NCBI GenBank assembly: GCA_015680685.1
Contig: MNCI01034785.1
Span: 465,573-529,572 of the forward strand
Direction: 5' to 3'
Source: Gnetum montanum
Taxonomy: Eukaryota; Streptophyta; Gnetopsida; Gnetales; Gnetaceae
DNA length: 64,000 nucleotides
Part shown: one piece after another, positions 11,568 through 24,050 of the stretch
How the letters are laid out: every line of letters starts with the position of its first letter
Position numbering within the stretch: position 1 is the first letter of the stretch
Program-made: the position numbers and the translations under genes
Notes under the pieces: model-generated
Seen by the model: only the letters and a program-made list of their open reading frames with translations
Told to the model about the DNA's origin: nothing
Databases searched by the model: none

Positions 11568-11586
11568 GGCCCTCCTTCTAGCACCA
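11568..11586 (-). promoter_or_regulatory. Element D primer binding site
   Basis: On the minus strand TGGTGCTAGAAGGAGGGCC lies 11 bases inside the 5' LTR end. It is identical over 19 bases to the PBS-like site of X (1838-1856). It would prime minus-strand cDNA synthesis. The tRNA is not assigned. Confidence 0.75.
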
Positions 11587-11597
11587 AAAAACTATAG

Positions 11598-12934
11598 TGA
11601 TTGGAAATGTTAGTGGTTGGAATCACTAAGGGGTCAATAGATGCATAGCCTTAACCTCACCTTTGCACAAGGGCCTTGCTACAAATAGAGGTGGAGCACC
11701 CTAAATGGTCTTGTTGATCGAATAGGGACATTACTAGCTATAATTGGGGTAGTGGGTATAACCAGAGGATGGTGTGTTAGCCAAAATGCAAGTGCAAACA
11801 ATGTGAAATGGTGCTAAGTGTCAAAGCGGTGGTTCATAATTATAAATGTAGAGCATAGCCATGGAATGGGGCTGAGCATAGCCAAGGGTTTCAATCTAAA
11901 CAAGTGTCAACCTATGGATACTATCGCCTAAGCATAGTATAGTGTGATGATGTGTGAAAAATGTGAAAAGATGTAAGAAAAATGCCAAAAAATGCTAGAA
12001 ATGGGAGAGAGAAATGGAACACTACCCAAAATGGAAGTGTAGTTAACTCCAAAAGGGTATCAGAAGGTATATAGTGTACAAAAGAGCAATAAAAGTGTAG
12101 TCACATTCTCGATGGTGTTAGGCTGTGAAGTTTGGCATTCATCGTGATAAATTGTGCCTACTGGGTTGGTCACCATAGTGTACTGTGCAATGTTCTATAG
12201 GGTTGCAATGGGGCCATGGTGTACCATGTAGTGTAGGGCTGCAATGGAGCTATGATGTACTATGTAGTGCAGGGCTACAATGGGATTGTAGTGTACTATG
12301 TGGTGTAGGGATGCCTCTGTACTGGTGTGGTGTGCTCTAGGTCTCATTCACCCATGGAGATAAGTGCCAAGATGCCAAAATGCCAAATGCCAAATGAAAG
12401 TGCTAACTATCCAACTAGTGAAACATGGAAGACAACCTCTAAAACATTAGGGAAAAAGGGTTTTTATAGGGCTAGGGTTAGACAAAAATTTGAATTGGGT
12501 GCCACATGGCAGTGCGGTAGGTGGAACTATAAGAAAAATTTAGAAAAATTTCTAAGTATGAAGGTGAACAAAATAAGTTTGAAAATTTTCTAACTTTGGC
12601 TGCTATGCTTGCCCTTTGTTACACACATGACACAGGATGCTACTTAGGGATAAGGAATAGCATGGACACTTAGAAAAATTTGGTAAAAATTGCAGTCCTT
12701 GTTCTTACTACACTAGCTATGCATTGGAGCATAGCATGAGGGGTAGCTTCAAGAGGTAGAAAATCTACCAAATGCCTCTTCCATGGTGAGCTGGCTTGAC
12801 AACTTCTACCTTAACACTTAGGAGAAATTGACCACTGAGGTGTTGGCTATACTCTAGAACATATCAGGGGCAATGGGAGCATAGCACAACACTTAGAAAA
12901 ATTTTTGCAGCCTACTAAACTCACCCTATGTTAT
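11598..12934 (-). repeat. Element D 5' LTR, outer part missing
   Basis: Colinear with 4162-5490, including the 40-bp array (12174-12310). Homology stops at 12934, about 0.3-0.7 kb before the LTR should end, at a junction with duplicated filler-like sequence. Confidence 0.8.
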
Positions 12935-13066
12935 GTGCATACCTCCTCCATTAAGAGGGTTTTATTTGAACAAAGTGCAATCGAGACGACGAGACCTAAA
13001 ATTTGAACAAAGTGCACTTTGTTCTAATGGATGGTGCATACCTCCTCCATTAAGAGGGTTTTATTT
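12935..13066. repeat. Rearranged D/C junction with direct repeats and a 20-bp palindrome
   Basis: A 31-33 bp segment starting gtgcatacctcctccattaa occurs at 12935-12967 and 13034-13065. Between them atttgaacaaagtgca occurs twice (about 12964 and 13001). The second runs into the perfect palindrome gaacaaagtgcactttgttc (13004-13023). The right-hand copy is normal C ORF3 sequence (LLMEEVCT on the minus strand). Confidence 0.8.
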
Positions 13067-15000
13067 TCTCATGCAAGATAGCTCATGTCTTGGTTAACCC
13101 TCACCAGTTGCTCCCTTAACTAGTGGATACTCTCCTCCAAAATGTTTTTCTACTTTTCCATAGTGGTCAACCTCATATTATCAATAGCAAGTTGTTTATT
13201 TTCATCTTGGACTATAGTAAGTGCCTTGACATGTGCATATGTTTGTGCTTCAACTACTAAGGTAGTCCATACCATTTTCTCCTTCTCTGTTGCCATCTAT
13301 TTATTTTTCTCAATCATGTGGTTCATTTATTTAGTTCTGAACTACTCTATCTAGTTAGGTGCAATGAATTGAGTTGGATCTCTTCATTTAGCTCTCAAGG
13401 CTATGAGCTTATCTTGTAATCTTAGAATTTCATTCTCTATATGCTCTACCCTTTTCTTTTCCATGAATAATTTTCTATTATTAGATATAATCATAGATCA
13501 TACTACAATGACATCATTAGGAATGTTGAAAATTGTTTTCATTACTTACCTAGTCTATAGTAGTCTATCAAGCATATCTTCATGGTCAATAGGAGTGATC
13601 GAGGTTCTAGCTAACATTTGAACATCTCTGGCTCTACTTAGCTCTAGTGGTGGCACAATAGTTACATTGAAAAATTCTTTGATGTAAGCAATGATCACCT
13701 CTACTACTCTTGCTCCATCTTGGTGCTACATTACCACTATTGTGGCTTCCTCTTTGATCTCAAACACCACTTGGAATGATGCAATGTTTTTAGAGATCTA
13801 TTTTGACCATTAGACCTCTCCTTCTAATTGTAGTGAAATCTATCCACTTGCTAGATTTGGTGAAACTATGGGTTGGATGGAATGGTTAATAACTTTATAA
13901 AGGTTGGCCTCCTCCCTTGTTCCCTAGTTGACTATTTCTACAATCTATTGTAGATGACTCATCGATGGTCTATAATCTTGCAATAGAAGTGAAGGAACTT
14001 ATTGTTATTGCTATTGTTTTTATTTTTGCTCTTGCTGCTATTGTTGCTCTTGCTCTTACTTTGGTTGCACTTCACCATAATATTCTCTAGGTGGTGCTAG
14101 TTTAAGCAATTCAACATATGAAGCATTTTGGACTCTCTTAGGAATGTCATTAGTGTATCTTAGGATTCCAACTCACTAACAAAATTTTTTGATAAGGTAG
14201 GAAAATGGAAGTGTTGGCTTTCCTACCTTATTTTCTTCAAACCACCTTTGAATTTCCATAAAATAGAGTTGTACAAGGTTGACATTGTTTTTTCCCATTA
14301 GGATCGCACTTCCTCTAGCCACATAAGTGGATAACCAATCGAGTCCTTTTGTTACGAATAAGTGATAGGTGTGAATTTGAAGTAGATTCTTTCTTCTAGA
14401 TCTAGTTCATTATAGACCTTATCTTCTTTTCCATATGCCTATTTTAGCCATAGTTTTCTGGTTTCAGGATCCAATCAGGTGAACAAATGTGCTACCCTTT
14501 GCCCCTTCATTGGGTATGTTAAGTGCTTCAAATTTCACCTTGATTGAGAATGAGACTAAAATTTATCCAATGTTAATAGTGGTACTCTCTTCTCTGTTAT
14601 GCCAAAATGAATAGGTTTCTTCAAGGTATCATTCATCATTATGTGAAAGTGTAGGTCATAGTGGTGACACTTGGAGTTGCATCATTACTACTTTAGGAAC
14701 AAATTCCATGAATGGGCCAAAGTTCATTTTCACAATGACTGTGGTTAAGATGGATCTCTCTTAAATAACCTGGAGGTAGCCTTGTGACAATGTGAGGCAT
14801 TTTCCTTGGACTTATGATTCTTCTATTTCTCCTTGGATTGATTGTCTCATAGTAGGAGTCTCTTGATGAATGCTAAATGATTAGGCTTCCTACTCCTTAT
14901 GCATTGGTTATTATCTTCTAGTTTGGTCTATCCCTTGGCCTCTTGGTTATTTACTCACATCTTGTGAAGGTCCTCCTTGTGTTCCTCTCTTTGGGACCAT
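13034..15000 (-). pseudogene. Element C ORF3 (N-terminal and coiled-coil part)
   Basis: Minus-strand start at 15000 reads MVPKRGTQGGPSQDVS; A begins MAPKENY and B has the same codons with ATG changed to ATA. An A/T-rich TATAAAA lies about 50 bases upstream (15056-15044). Around 14250 it has MEIQRWFEENK and LPFSYLIKKF, which match FFIENKHGRK and LPFSCLIRK-like parts of B. From about 13700 to 13034 it is heptad-like, with LEESIH, LREQLVRVNQDM and ENKTLLMEEVCT, as in B. No enzymatic motif is seen. The location after pol is that of the env-like gene of Athila elements, but I see no clear signal peptide or membrane anchor. Multiple stops; split by D. Confidence 0.6.
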
Positions 15001-17589
15001 TTGCAACCATTAAGAAATTGGACATCATTAAAAGGTATTCTCTAGTTTTTATAACTCCCTTCCTTTCGTAAACTTTTAGTTAGATCAAGTTCTTAGTTGT
15101 TAGGATTGTAGAGTTAGAAATTTTTTTTCAAAAAGTTCTCATAAGTATTAATTTCCATGTAACCCTTCACAAGTATTCATTTTTCCCTATGTATAACTCA
15201 TAGTGATGGTTATGAGTCCTTAAGAGCATTATTTTAGTGTTCTGGTATTAATATGATTGATTGCTCCTTAAAAATTTCAACTTTCACATTATACTTACCC
15301 TTAAAATACCTTCAATAATTAACAAATTTTGAAAAACTATATCAAATTTTCCCTACTAGCAACCCCCATGACTAAGATGAGCACTCTAAGATCAAAAAAA
15401 TTCAAAAATTATGAAAATTGGAGTGATAATGTGTAAGTTATGACTTGGGAAAGATATGAGGTCAAAGCTTGAATTATAGAAGAAAATTGGAAAAATATCC
15501 TTAGGTGAAAATGTGAAAAATGAGAAATTTGGCTAAGTGTCCACCTATTTATAATTTTTTTATATAATATTGGGGATCTGATATTGGTACAAAATAGATA
15601 TTAGAGCCCAAAAATTTGTAATTTTAACAAGGGTCTTTGGGAAAAAATGATTCTTTTGAATATATGAAAGTTTTTAAGGTTAGTAGGAGGGTTTGGATGA
15701 TGGATAAATGCATATTTTTGTCAAAAATTTATCATTGGATGTTCATAGAGAAGGAATCTTGGGCTACAAAAGTTTATAAGATGGATAAGAATGGTAATGA
15801 ATTTATGTAGTGAGAATAGATAGTTTAAATGATATGGGAAGGTTCAAGGTAATGTGGACTTGCTTGGAAAGCATAAGATATAATAGTTACATAAGTGGGT
15901 CCTTCACAAATAATTATTTAGCCCTTAATTCCATTGTATAACCATGCCTAAAGTATCCTTAGGCACTTACGAAGTTGAATGTAATGCATACTTGTTTAGC
16001 AAAGCACACATGTTAGTACCACCAAATTGGAAAAATAACTTTATGTTACACAGAACCACAAGTTATGACTATTCTTATAGTGAGATGAGATGGACTTAAA
16101 TGGATTGTAGATATTGGTACATGAGGTATCTTACCATAGGCATAATTAATTCTTGTGTTTTATTAGTGGTTAAAGTAATCACTAGCCTTTCTATCCAAGA
16201 TTCAAACAAAGTCTAGACCACCATCCAGTGACATTGCATCGTTTGATCTCTTGGAATTATACCTATAAGACTATCAATGTTGCAAGGAGCATTTTCACTT
16301 GGTGTATTGTCCAAGGAAGGAGTTTATTCATGGCACTTTTTTTATTTTTAGATTTCTGAGAAGTCACTACATTCAAGCATGGGTAACATGCCTTTCCAGT
16401 GAAATCCCCAAAAAAATATTTTGTATGCTTTTAGTTTTATTTGTGTCAACCTTTCAAGGAAACACTTATTTTACTCTTACTCCAATTTTTCATTAGATCT
16501 ACAAGGATATAAGACAACCTTAGCAACATGATAGAAGTCACAATAGTAATCCAAAAGAATCCACAGATTCCCTTGATGTCACAACATTTTCATTCCCACT
16601 TGGTTCTTAACTTTTTGGTCTAGGCATAATAATCACATGTTTATTCTTAGTTGTAGGATGGAAAAGAATGTCTTTATAACCATGGTAAAAACCTCTTATT
16701 AATGGAATGCATGGATGAATGATGTGGGTTCACTTTTTAAATAATCATCCCCTTATGATTTGATAACATATAGGAATATTCATCTTATTAGACTACATCT
16801 TACCTTTATTCAATGTGTCTTACGAGTAATCAAAATTATTTACAAAGGATTTCAAAACAAGTTATGAAAGAAATGAAAATGATAGTAAGAATTGTGAAAA
16901 GGTGTAAAGAATGGAAAATGTCAAAGAATTGAAAGATATATCAAAGAACATGAAAAATTTAAGAAATGAAAACTATCAAAAAATGAGAAAAAATTAAAGA
17001 ATGTGAAAATATATATCAAGAAATTAGAAATTGAAAGGAATTGTAAAAAAAATGTAAAAGCACTTATTAATTCTTAGCTTATGATAGGATGCCTTCCCCA
17101 CAACTGAACTCATGTATGAGTGTTTAGAAAATTCTCCCTATATCTCCTAGATCATACACTCTAGGTGGTTAATTTATCATCTTTAGTGATTTAACTTTTC
17201 AATTTTCATCCTAGGTAATTCTAATGGTAATGGAATTTTGAACATATAAGTTCTTTCCTTTCCATTTTCATGTATGGTTATGAGTTAGTAATTTCATTGT
17301 GTGATCCTTAGTTAGAGTCATCTTCTTGGAATGGGAGTTAATAAGTGTATTAGATTGTTCCATGCATTGTTTGGATAATATTTGGTTCTTAGTTAGTGGA
17401 CACATGGTGTCTTTTGATTTTGTGGCTCCTGTGCTCTCTTTTGTGCACACTTGTTCTCCACACTTATTATGAACTAGTGCAATGATTGTGTTAACATTAT
17501 AGAGTGTCAGTCCATGACTTCATCCTTTTCTTTTAGTAGTAATGCATGGAATTCACTACATGTGTATGACTCTATGGCTATCTTCTTTA
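15001..17589 (-). other. Element C spacer replacing pol
   Basis: No RT, RNase H or integrase motifs. Minus-strand 17060-16850 is the T/A-rich tract that follows integrase in B (about 31850-31990). Minus-strand 16740-16680 matches B at about 32160-32220 (cccacatcat then catccatgcattccatt versus tccacatcatccgcccatcc). So the deletion endpoint lies between about 17590 and 17060. Confidence 0.6.
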
Positions 17590-17965
17590 GAGATTTCCAT
17601 TTATAAATCTCTCATACTTAGCTTAGCATCAACTATGGTAAACCATGATTTCCCCATTATAATTGGAAATTTCTTATTATCATCTTTCGCATCAATTACT
17701 AGAAAGCTAATTTGATAAGACCACAAATTGATAGTGGTCACTACATCATCTATCTATTCCAATGAAATGGTAATAGACTAATTTGCAAGCTCCAACATGA
17801 TATTGCACTCATTTAATAATGATAGCTTCCATGCTTGATATGTTTCATAAGAGATCAGATTTAACTTAGAACTTGAGTATAATATATCCTTACATGTTAT
17901 ATTTCCAACTACTTGTAGATAAATCAAAGGAATTCCTAGATCAATTCTCTTCTTAGAGAGTGGTC
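17590..17965 (-). pseudogene. Element C protease remnant
   Basis: Minus-strand translation has SKLNLISYETYQAWKL after the place of the catalytic turn and FPIIMGKSWFTIVDAKL at the end. A has VNLISHKMYKA and FPIIMGRAWLIILDVRM at matching positions and B has VNLISHDMYKA. The catalytic D-S/T-G is replaced by YSSS here. Stops interrupt the middle. Confidence 0.8.
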
Positions 17966-18199
17966 CTATCTTAATCTAGTATATGATAATTTCTATAACC
18001 ATGATAGTCTATGTCTTTGTCTTCATGTGTGATGATGCCAAAAGCTTGTTTTTGGTAGGTGGATTTGATGTAGGAGAAGTTGGTCTTAATGAAGTTTTAA
18101 CTTTACCAGCCTTTTGAGGACTTGTCTTAAAGAAAGGATGTCTCTTTGTTTGGCCCTTAGTATTTCTGGTAAGATCTTCTACTTGTATATTTATTGCCC

Positions 18200-20526
18200 T
18201 TGTAGTCTCCTCTATTGTGGTTGTGATAGCAATTCCCCTTGCATAGTAGGTGTTGGCATTGGTGGCACAAGATTTGTATGTTGATTTGAAGAATTAACTA
18301 CTTATGGATGCACGTATCAGTTTGAGTTGGTCCTTGGTGGCATTATTCAGTGGTATTCCAGTGGATAATATTGTGGAGTCTAAATAATTATGTTTGTTGG
18401 TAAGATTAGACATTGGGCATAGTATCCATAAGGATTAGGTTGCCAATATGGATACTATTGGCATGGTAGTGGCATGGTCCACTCTTGGGATTTTTGCCAC
18501 TACTAATGATACCACTCTTATGGCTTTGGTAGAGCTTCACTAGGATAGTATATTGTTTGGAGGTTTTTTCAATAGTTACCTTGAGGACAAGGTAACATTT
18601 TTGGCATTCTTTTTTGAACAAATATCAGATTGAGTGAGTATGCCCCCATCTCTTATAAATGTGAAATGATTGGGCAACATACCTTGGGATGTTTGTACCA
18701 ACACACAGTGCAACCTTCCTCATCTATGGAGTTGTTGTCTATGCACTCAGCCACTAAAGCAACTTTTCCATTCCATTCAAACTCTTTCTTCTTCTTCTTC
18801 TCTTTGTCTTTTTCAAAGGCTTATATGGTTCTTTCCTCCATAATCTTTAATGCAGTTGTAAATTTTTCATCAATGGAATCCCACATTTTCTCTACTTTGG
18901 TTGTAATGTCATTTATAGATTTCTATATTGTAGATAATCTTTTTATAAATGGCCTAATCCAAGGTTTTCTCCTCTTGTGTATTGCAAAATTGTACATCTC
19001 TTTTTCAAATTTATGGATCTCTGTTATACTCTTCAACTGATTCCCTCTTTATTAACTCATCTTCCTCCTTTTCCACTTGGTTAATTAGTGTTTGGATGTC
19101 ATGGACAATCATTTTTGATGACCTTCCTTGGGTGTAAACCCCAAGAGTTTCTTTGGTTTTTCTTCGCAGCCCATCTACAATGTGCTTGATTTGTTTCCTT
19201 GGTGAAAATCCATGGCTTGGTCATCTATGTAATACTGAATAGTATCTATCAATTACTATATCAAGGTTCTCATGAGTCCGTTTCTTCCATCCCTAGATTT
19301 TTTTTCTTAAATTAGACACTTGTAAATAAGTTTGATATTTATCATTAAGAGTTGGATCATGGTACTCCAACGTCTAATTGATTTAGGTTCCAAGGACCTA
19401 TACTAGCTCTCTACCTCCTTTACAAGTGTTCTAGGAAACAACTTCAATTTTTTCCAATCACTTTCAATTTTTTGTAGGATATAAACATCATGGAAAGATT
19501 GAAGGTGATGTTATGGATCAGCATTGTAGCCACCTTCAAATCTTGACATGTTTTTCATTTCTAGCCATTTGATTTGGCTATCCTTCACATGCCTTATTAG
19601 GATGTGAATGGCTTCCTAGATGTTGATCATACTATAGGTTGCTATTAGGGGTTCATTATCTTGATCAAGTTCATGTGATTTGTTGTGGTGATGCCTCCTT
19701 CTATGCTTATGTCTTTCCTAATCTTCTCTTTGATCCTTGTGCCTTCTTTGTTCATACTCTTCATCTTCTAAATCATAGTATCCTGAATGTCGATCATAAC
19801 AATAATAAGTCCTCCTCTCTTCCTTATCATAATCTTCGTGCCTTGGCCACCTCTTATCAGAGTCCTTTAATGATCATGAGAATGATGATGAGTTAGTAAG
19901 AGAATGGTGCTAGGTTGTTCTCCTTTCATGACTCTGGTATTTATCTTTGTGGGATCTTGCATATACTCTTGTCCTTGAGTCATGCTTATATCATGAGTCA
20001 ATTACCTCCCTCTTAGGTGCCTCTACTAGGGTAGACTGCATTTGAACTTTGATAGGTTCTTCTAGTCTGATGATTTTGGTGGAGTTGATCTACTATGAAT
20101 GTATCAACATCAAGTGCCTCCAAGATAACAAAAGTGTTGAACTACTTCCCTTTGTTATGTATAGGTTTTATTTCCATGATAGCATCTCTCCCCATTTTCT
20201 CCGTTGTGGGTTCATAGTGCCTAGTCACGCGCTTAGTCAAATGGTACCCTTCATGGTTTTGATCTAGATTCATTCCCCTTAAGGCAGTCTAAAGCATGGT
20301 GAATGTTGCATATTATGGAGGCAAGATAATATTGCCTTGTATGTCTCTTCACCTCATTTAACTATCTTGATATAAAATGAAAGTAAAATCTATATGATAA
20401 GGATCAATGTGAGCATAATTAATTTTTTTTTTACATTAGCATCTCTCATTCTTCTTCATCACTAATTTTGTCATTGCTCCTCCTTGTCTCTTTGGGAGGT
20501 GGTGATGTATCTTTGTTTGAGGCCAT
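18200..20526 (-). pseudogene. Element C gag (broken)
   Basis: The minus-strand start at 20526 reads MASNKDTSPPPKETRRSND. A long charged linker at about 19880-19650 is rich in Asp, Glu, Arg, His and Tyr (EDEEYEQRRHKDQRED). The Gag core follows at about 19620-19280: IKWLEMKNMSRFEGGYNADP, then FPRTLVKEVES, SLEPKSIRRWSTM and a YQT-like turn. A and B align over linker and core. About 18600-18200 is the probable C-terminal part. Stops and shifts throughout. Confidence 0.75.
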
Positions 20527-20653
20527 GTTTGTGATTTTACACATTGGTTAAGTGTGTATAACTTATTTCAAGTTATTAACATATTAAGATTTTGACTTTG
20601 GATTTTTTATACAACAAACTTGAAAAATCAATTACTAAGCATACATTGACTTG

Positions 20654-20671
20654 TTCCTAGCAATGGTGCGA
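20654..20671 (-). promoter_or_regulatory. Element C primer binding site (decayed tRNA-Asp type)
   Basis: Minus-strand TCGCACCATTGCTAGGAA lies next to the LTR end CCACTCATCA. Against the plant tRNA-Asp complement TGGCGCCGTTGCCGGGGA it has five transitions (all C to T or G to A) and a few differences at its first bases. Confidence 0.7.
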
Positions 20672-20672
20672 A

Positions 20673-21379
20673 TGATGAGTGGTGGAGTAATCCAACATCC
20701 AACCATACAAGATACTAGTGTTCACACATAGCCTGGTTAAATTTTGTGGATGAGGCAATGTGGTATGCTAGTATTTAATTTTATTTCATGATCATTGTCT
20801 TCCCACATGAGCTAGTAAAAATCTATGCGTATGCTTTAACTCATAGTGAGGTGTATGATAATTGATGTTGTGGTGGCTATTTTACTCCTAGTAAACATAA
20901 GGTAAATTAAAGTAGTTTCTAAGTCTAAGTAAACAACAAATGAATCTAATCTAGCCTAGGAAATGTAAATCCATTTCTAACTCTGTACACACATCTTGGA
21001 CTTATGTAATCATTAATGGAATTACCAAGTACCTTGCAATTGGGTGACCTAAGCAATAATATTACTAGGTTATAAAATGATCACAATTTATGCTTGGAAT
21101 CAGTCATATCCATTCCACTTATCAATAGTAAAAGTAAGGTTCATGGAAAAGTAGTAATCAGTAGACTAAGTGAAAATAGTAAACATTATTTTGAGTAAAT
21201 AGTAAAAGCTAAGTGGATGTTGTAATGGTGAAAAGTAATCTTGATCTTTATTGTTGTTCACATGTGTCCAAGTACAAGATGCTTGAATAAATATTCTGTA
21301 TAATCACTTCACACCATACTATTAGCATACACTCTATTGCTAAGCCATGAAAATAAAATTCAAGAGTTTCAGTAAGGTG
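20673..21379 (-). repeat. Element C 5' LTR, inner part (split by A)
   Basis: The plus strand begins TGATGAGTGGTGG just after the PBS. It aligns with 1-614 and 3369-3418. It is interrupted at 21379 after aggtg and resumes at 46732 with aggtggaatg; the uninterrupted order taaggtggaatga is present at 3413-3420. Confidence 0.85.
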
Positions 21380-21566
21380 TGATGAAGCATCATGGTTGGC
21401 CACGTTGACAGGATTTCATTGATGGAACCCCCTTGACGTGATCCCATTGACATGGAGTTTGACCTATTGACATGTACCCATTGATGAGGTCCCCTATTTT
21501 CACCTATAAATGTGCACCTTCAACCACATTTATGACATCAAGTCTCATAGTTGTAGTGGAGTTCAT
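21380..21566 (+). repeat. Element A 5' LTR, truncated after the TATA region
   Basis: It aligns with 45847-46040, including cacctataaatgtgcacc (TATA at 21505). Homology ends near 21566. The remaining 0.7 kb of LTR, the PBS and the start of gag are absent. Confidence 0.8.
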
Positions 21567-21611
21567 GTGAAGAGGGCTTGAACTTGAACTTATAGTCCAC
21601 TATTAACAATC

Positions 21612-23590
21612 TTGTTTCAAGCAAAAGTTGGAGTCAAAGTAGGGGCTTGGGAAAACATCATGATAATGATAAATCTTATTATCATGATCATGAAAAGTAG
21701 AGAGGATTTGGTAGACACTATGGTGATGGAAGTCCTCCTTCCTCTTCACCCTCTTAATCTACATCTTCTTCTTCCTTCTTTAAATCTAACCAAAATTATA
21801 GAAGACAAAATAATGATTGAGGTGAATAGTGGGAAAACAATGATCATAGGCCCCACCATGAATGAAGGGATAGTATAGGAAATCATAGGAATCATTGAAA
21901 TCATGATGATGATGTGCCTTTACTTACAACTCAAAGAATGTTAAACATTATCAAGGTAGTTAGAATTCCAACTAGACATGTCAAAGATAGAAAAATTAAG
22001 AAGTTGAATATGAACAATATCCCTAGATTTGAGGGGGTAATAACTTAGATCCATATACCCATGTTAAAGCCTTTCATGATGCTTGCACCTTGTAGAACAT
22101 AGAGAAAAACTAGCAAAAACTTAAGCTATTTTCCAAGACACTCATAAAAAAAGAAGAAAGTTGGTACTACTCTTTGGAGTCAAAATTAATTCGAAGATGG
22201 AGTATGCTGCTTGAGCTATTTAATGATAAATATCAAATGTACTCCAAAGTTTCCATATTAACAAAGAAAATCCAAGGCTAATGACAAGGAATACATGAAA
22301 CCTTAGATGTAGCCATGGGTTGGTATTATTCTCTTTTTCATAGATGTCCTAGCCATGGTTATTCTTAGTGGGAATAGCTATGCCATATCATAGATGGGCT
22401 TTGATCATAAACAAGAACTCTTAGGGTCTATGCCCAAGAAAGATTATCAAAACATCAAGGCCATCAAATTCAAAGGTTGATTAATTAGGTTGAAAATGAA
22501 GAAGGAGAAGTGAGAAAATAAAAAAGTGCTAAAGAATATAATCAAGACCCTTCCATCAGAAAAAGGGAGGTTTGATTTTGTGACAATGAAGAGGAGGTAC
22601 CACTTGATGAAGTGGTGCAATGAAAAACCTTGCTAATTCAAAATTTCTACTAAGGTGGATAAAATGTGGAATTATTTGAATAAAAAATTCCTAACTACTC
22701 TAAAAAGTGTAGAGGAATCCAAAGAGTAAGTTAGTGATGGTGATCATAGGAGAAGAAAGAATGTTGAACGTGCCTACCAAAGGGATAAGCACAAAGCTAT
22801 TGCAATAGAAGAGGTTATGAAGCAAGAGTCAAATGATGATGGTGGATGTGAAATCTAATACTATGAAAATCCTAAGGGATGTTTCCCTATTGTGTCATAC
22901 TTACAAGAGTATGGGATATATGCTTTGACTCCTAGGTTGGCAAGAAGAAAAGATTCTAGAAGATTATCTTATCCTCAAGGCAATCCTAGGAAATTTTACA
23001 AACAATAAGCTTATTATCCAAGTGATGCTCCACCACAACCATATGAGTAGTATCATCAGTAGAAATACCTATAGTTATGGGGGATGTCATTGTTAAGGAA
23101 GTAGTACCTTTACAAGTAGCCAATTCCATATGGTTACTATGTTTAACAACCCATTTCTTTGCATGACACTTACAGGCACACTTCTTTTCAACATTACTAC
23201 TACCCTTTGAAGTACTATAGAGCTCATTCTCCATCTCCTAGAGGGGACCCCATTTTCATTAGTATCCTCATTACCCTTCCACATATGTTCCTTGACCCTC
23301 AATCCAATTATCACCTACTCCCTTCATGCAAGTTGAGATTCCTATGTAGTCGTAGCAATGTAACACTACCAAGGTTAACTTAAAGTTGGCTTCATAGCTA
23401 ATTAGTTTGAAACCAAAATCCTATAAAAGACCATTCTTTTAAACCAATAGCCCTACAAAGCCCTCACTAACACATGTGGCCTATCACCCTATGTATCCTT
23501 CATCCTCTACATATATTCCTTTTAAGAACCCTTCAAACCAAATGCCTCCAAAGATCCACACAATCATGTTAACCCACATTGTATTTGATT
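21612..23590 (+). pseudogene. Element A gag (5'-truncated, broken)
   Basis: The acidic/His-rich linker lies at about 21700-21930 (DHRPHHE and NHDDDVPLLTTQ). The core follows from about 21935: RMLNIIKVVRIPTRHVKD, MNNIPRFEG, and then segments matching B and C such as SLESKLIRRW and LFNDKYQMYSK. The 3' part (about 22680-23590) is proline/serine/tyrosine-rich, as in B. There are many stops. Confidence 0.7.
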
Positions 23591-23599
23591 GGATCAAGG

Positions 23600-24050
23600 C
23601 AGGTGACCTTCATAGGAAAAGAGCTAATCCTGGGAGTCCTCTCATTTACTTGTAGATTGCTAAAAATGATAATTTAGGTTTTAGTGTCAACCTAATTTCT
23701 CACAAAATGTACAAAGCTTGAAACTTGCCTCCTCTCAAGAAGGGAAATATTCTTTTAGAATTGGTAAATTAGTCCATGATTGTTCTCTTGGAACTGATGG
23801 AGGACATTGTGGCCATTATCTATGGGTGCTCCTATCCTACTAATTTCCTAGTGATCAAGGTTGACAACTGCAAGGGGGATTTTCCAATCATTATGGGAAG
23901 GGCTTGGTTGATCATTCTTGATGTGCGAATGGGCATCATAGATCTTTCCTTGGAAATTTTCAAGGAAAATTCTTTAGGAAAGATCAAGAAGAATAGATTT
24001 TCATGCATCATGTATAGTGATATAGGGTGCAACTGTGTGCAAAAATTATG
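23600..24050 (+). pseudogene. Element A protease remnant
   Basis: VNLISHKMYKA (about 23690), LPPLKKGN, MEDIVAIIYG and GDFPIIMGRAWLIILDVRMG (about 23875-23937) give the protease fold order. The catalytic Asp turn is lost: the bases before VNLIS read DNLGF. An open stretch covers 23776-24051. Confidence 0.8.

Larger units (their letters stand above)
4162..12934 (-). mobile_element. Element D: Tat-like Ty3/gypsy element with only gag and protease
   Basis: Minus-strand order: 5' LTR (12934-11598, outer part lost), PBS (11586-11568), repetitive leader, gag (11074 to about 9380), linker, protease (about 8600-8200), about 2 kb without RT or integrase, polypurine-like tract (about 6203-6192) and 3' LTR (about 6191-4162). 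It sits inside the ORF3 of C. The Gag and protease types match the Tat lineage (Retand/Ogre-like). Loss of RT and IN makes it non-autonomous, either by deletion or because it belongs to a LARD-like derivative family. Confidence 0.75.

Noticed and set aside
12975-13025. Palindrome as a transcription terminator or origin
   Set aside because: It sits in a duplicated junction inside retroelement sequence, with no T-run or origin-like context; a repair scar explains it better.
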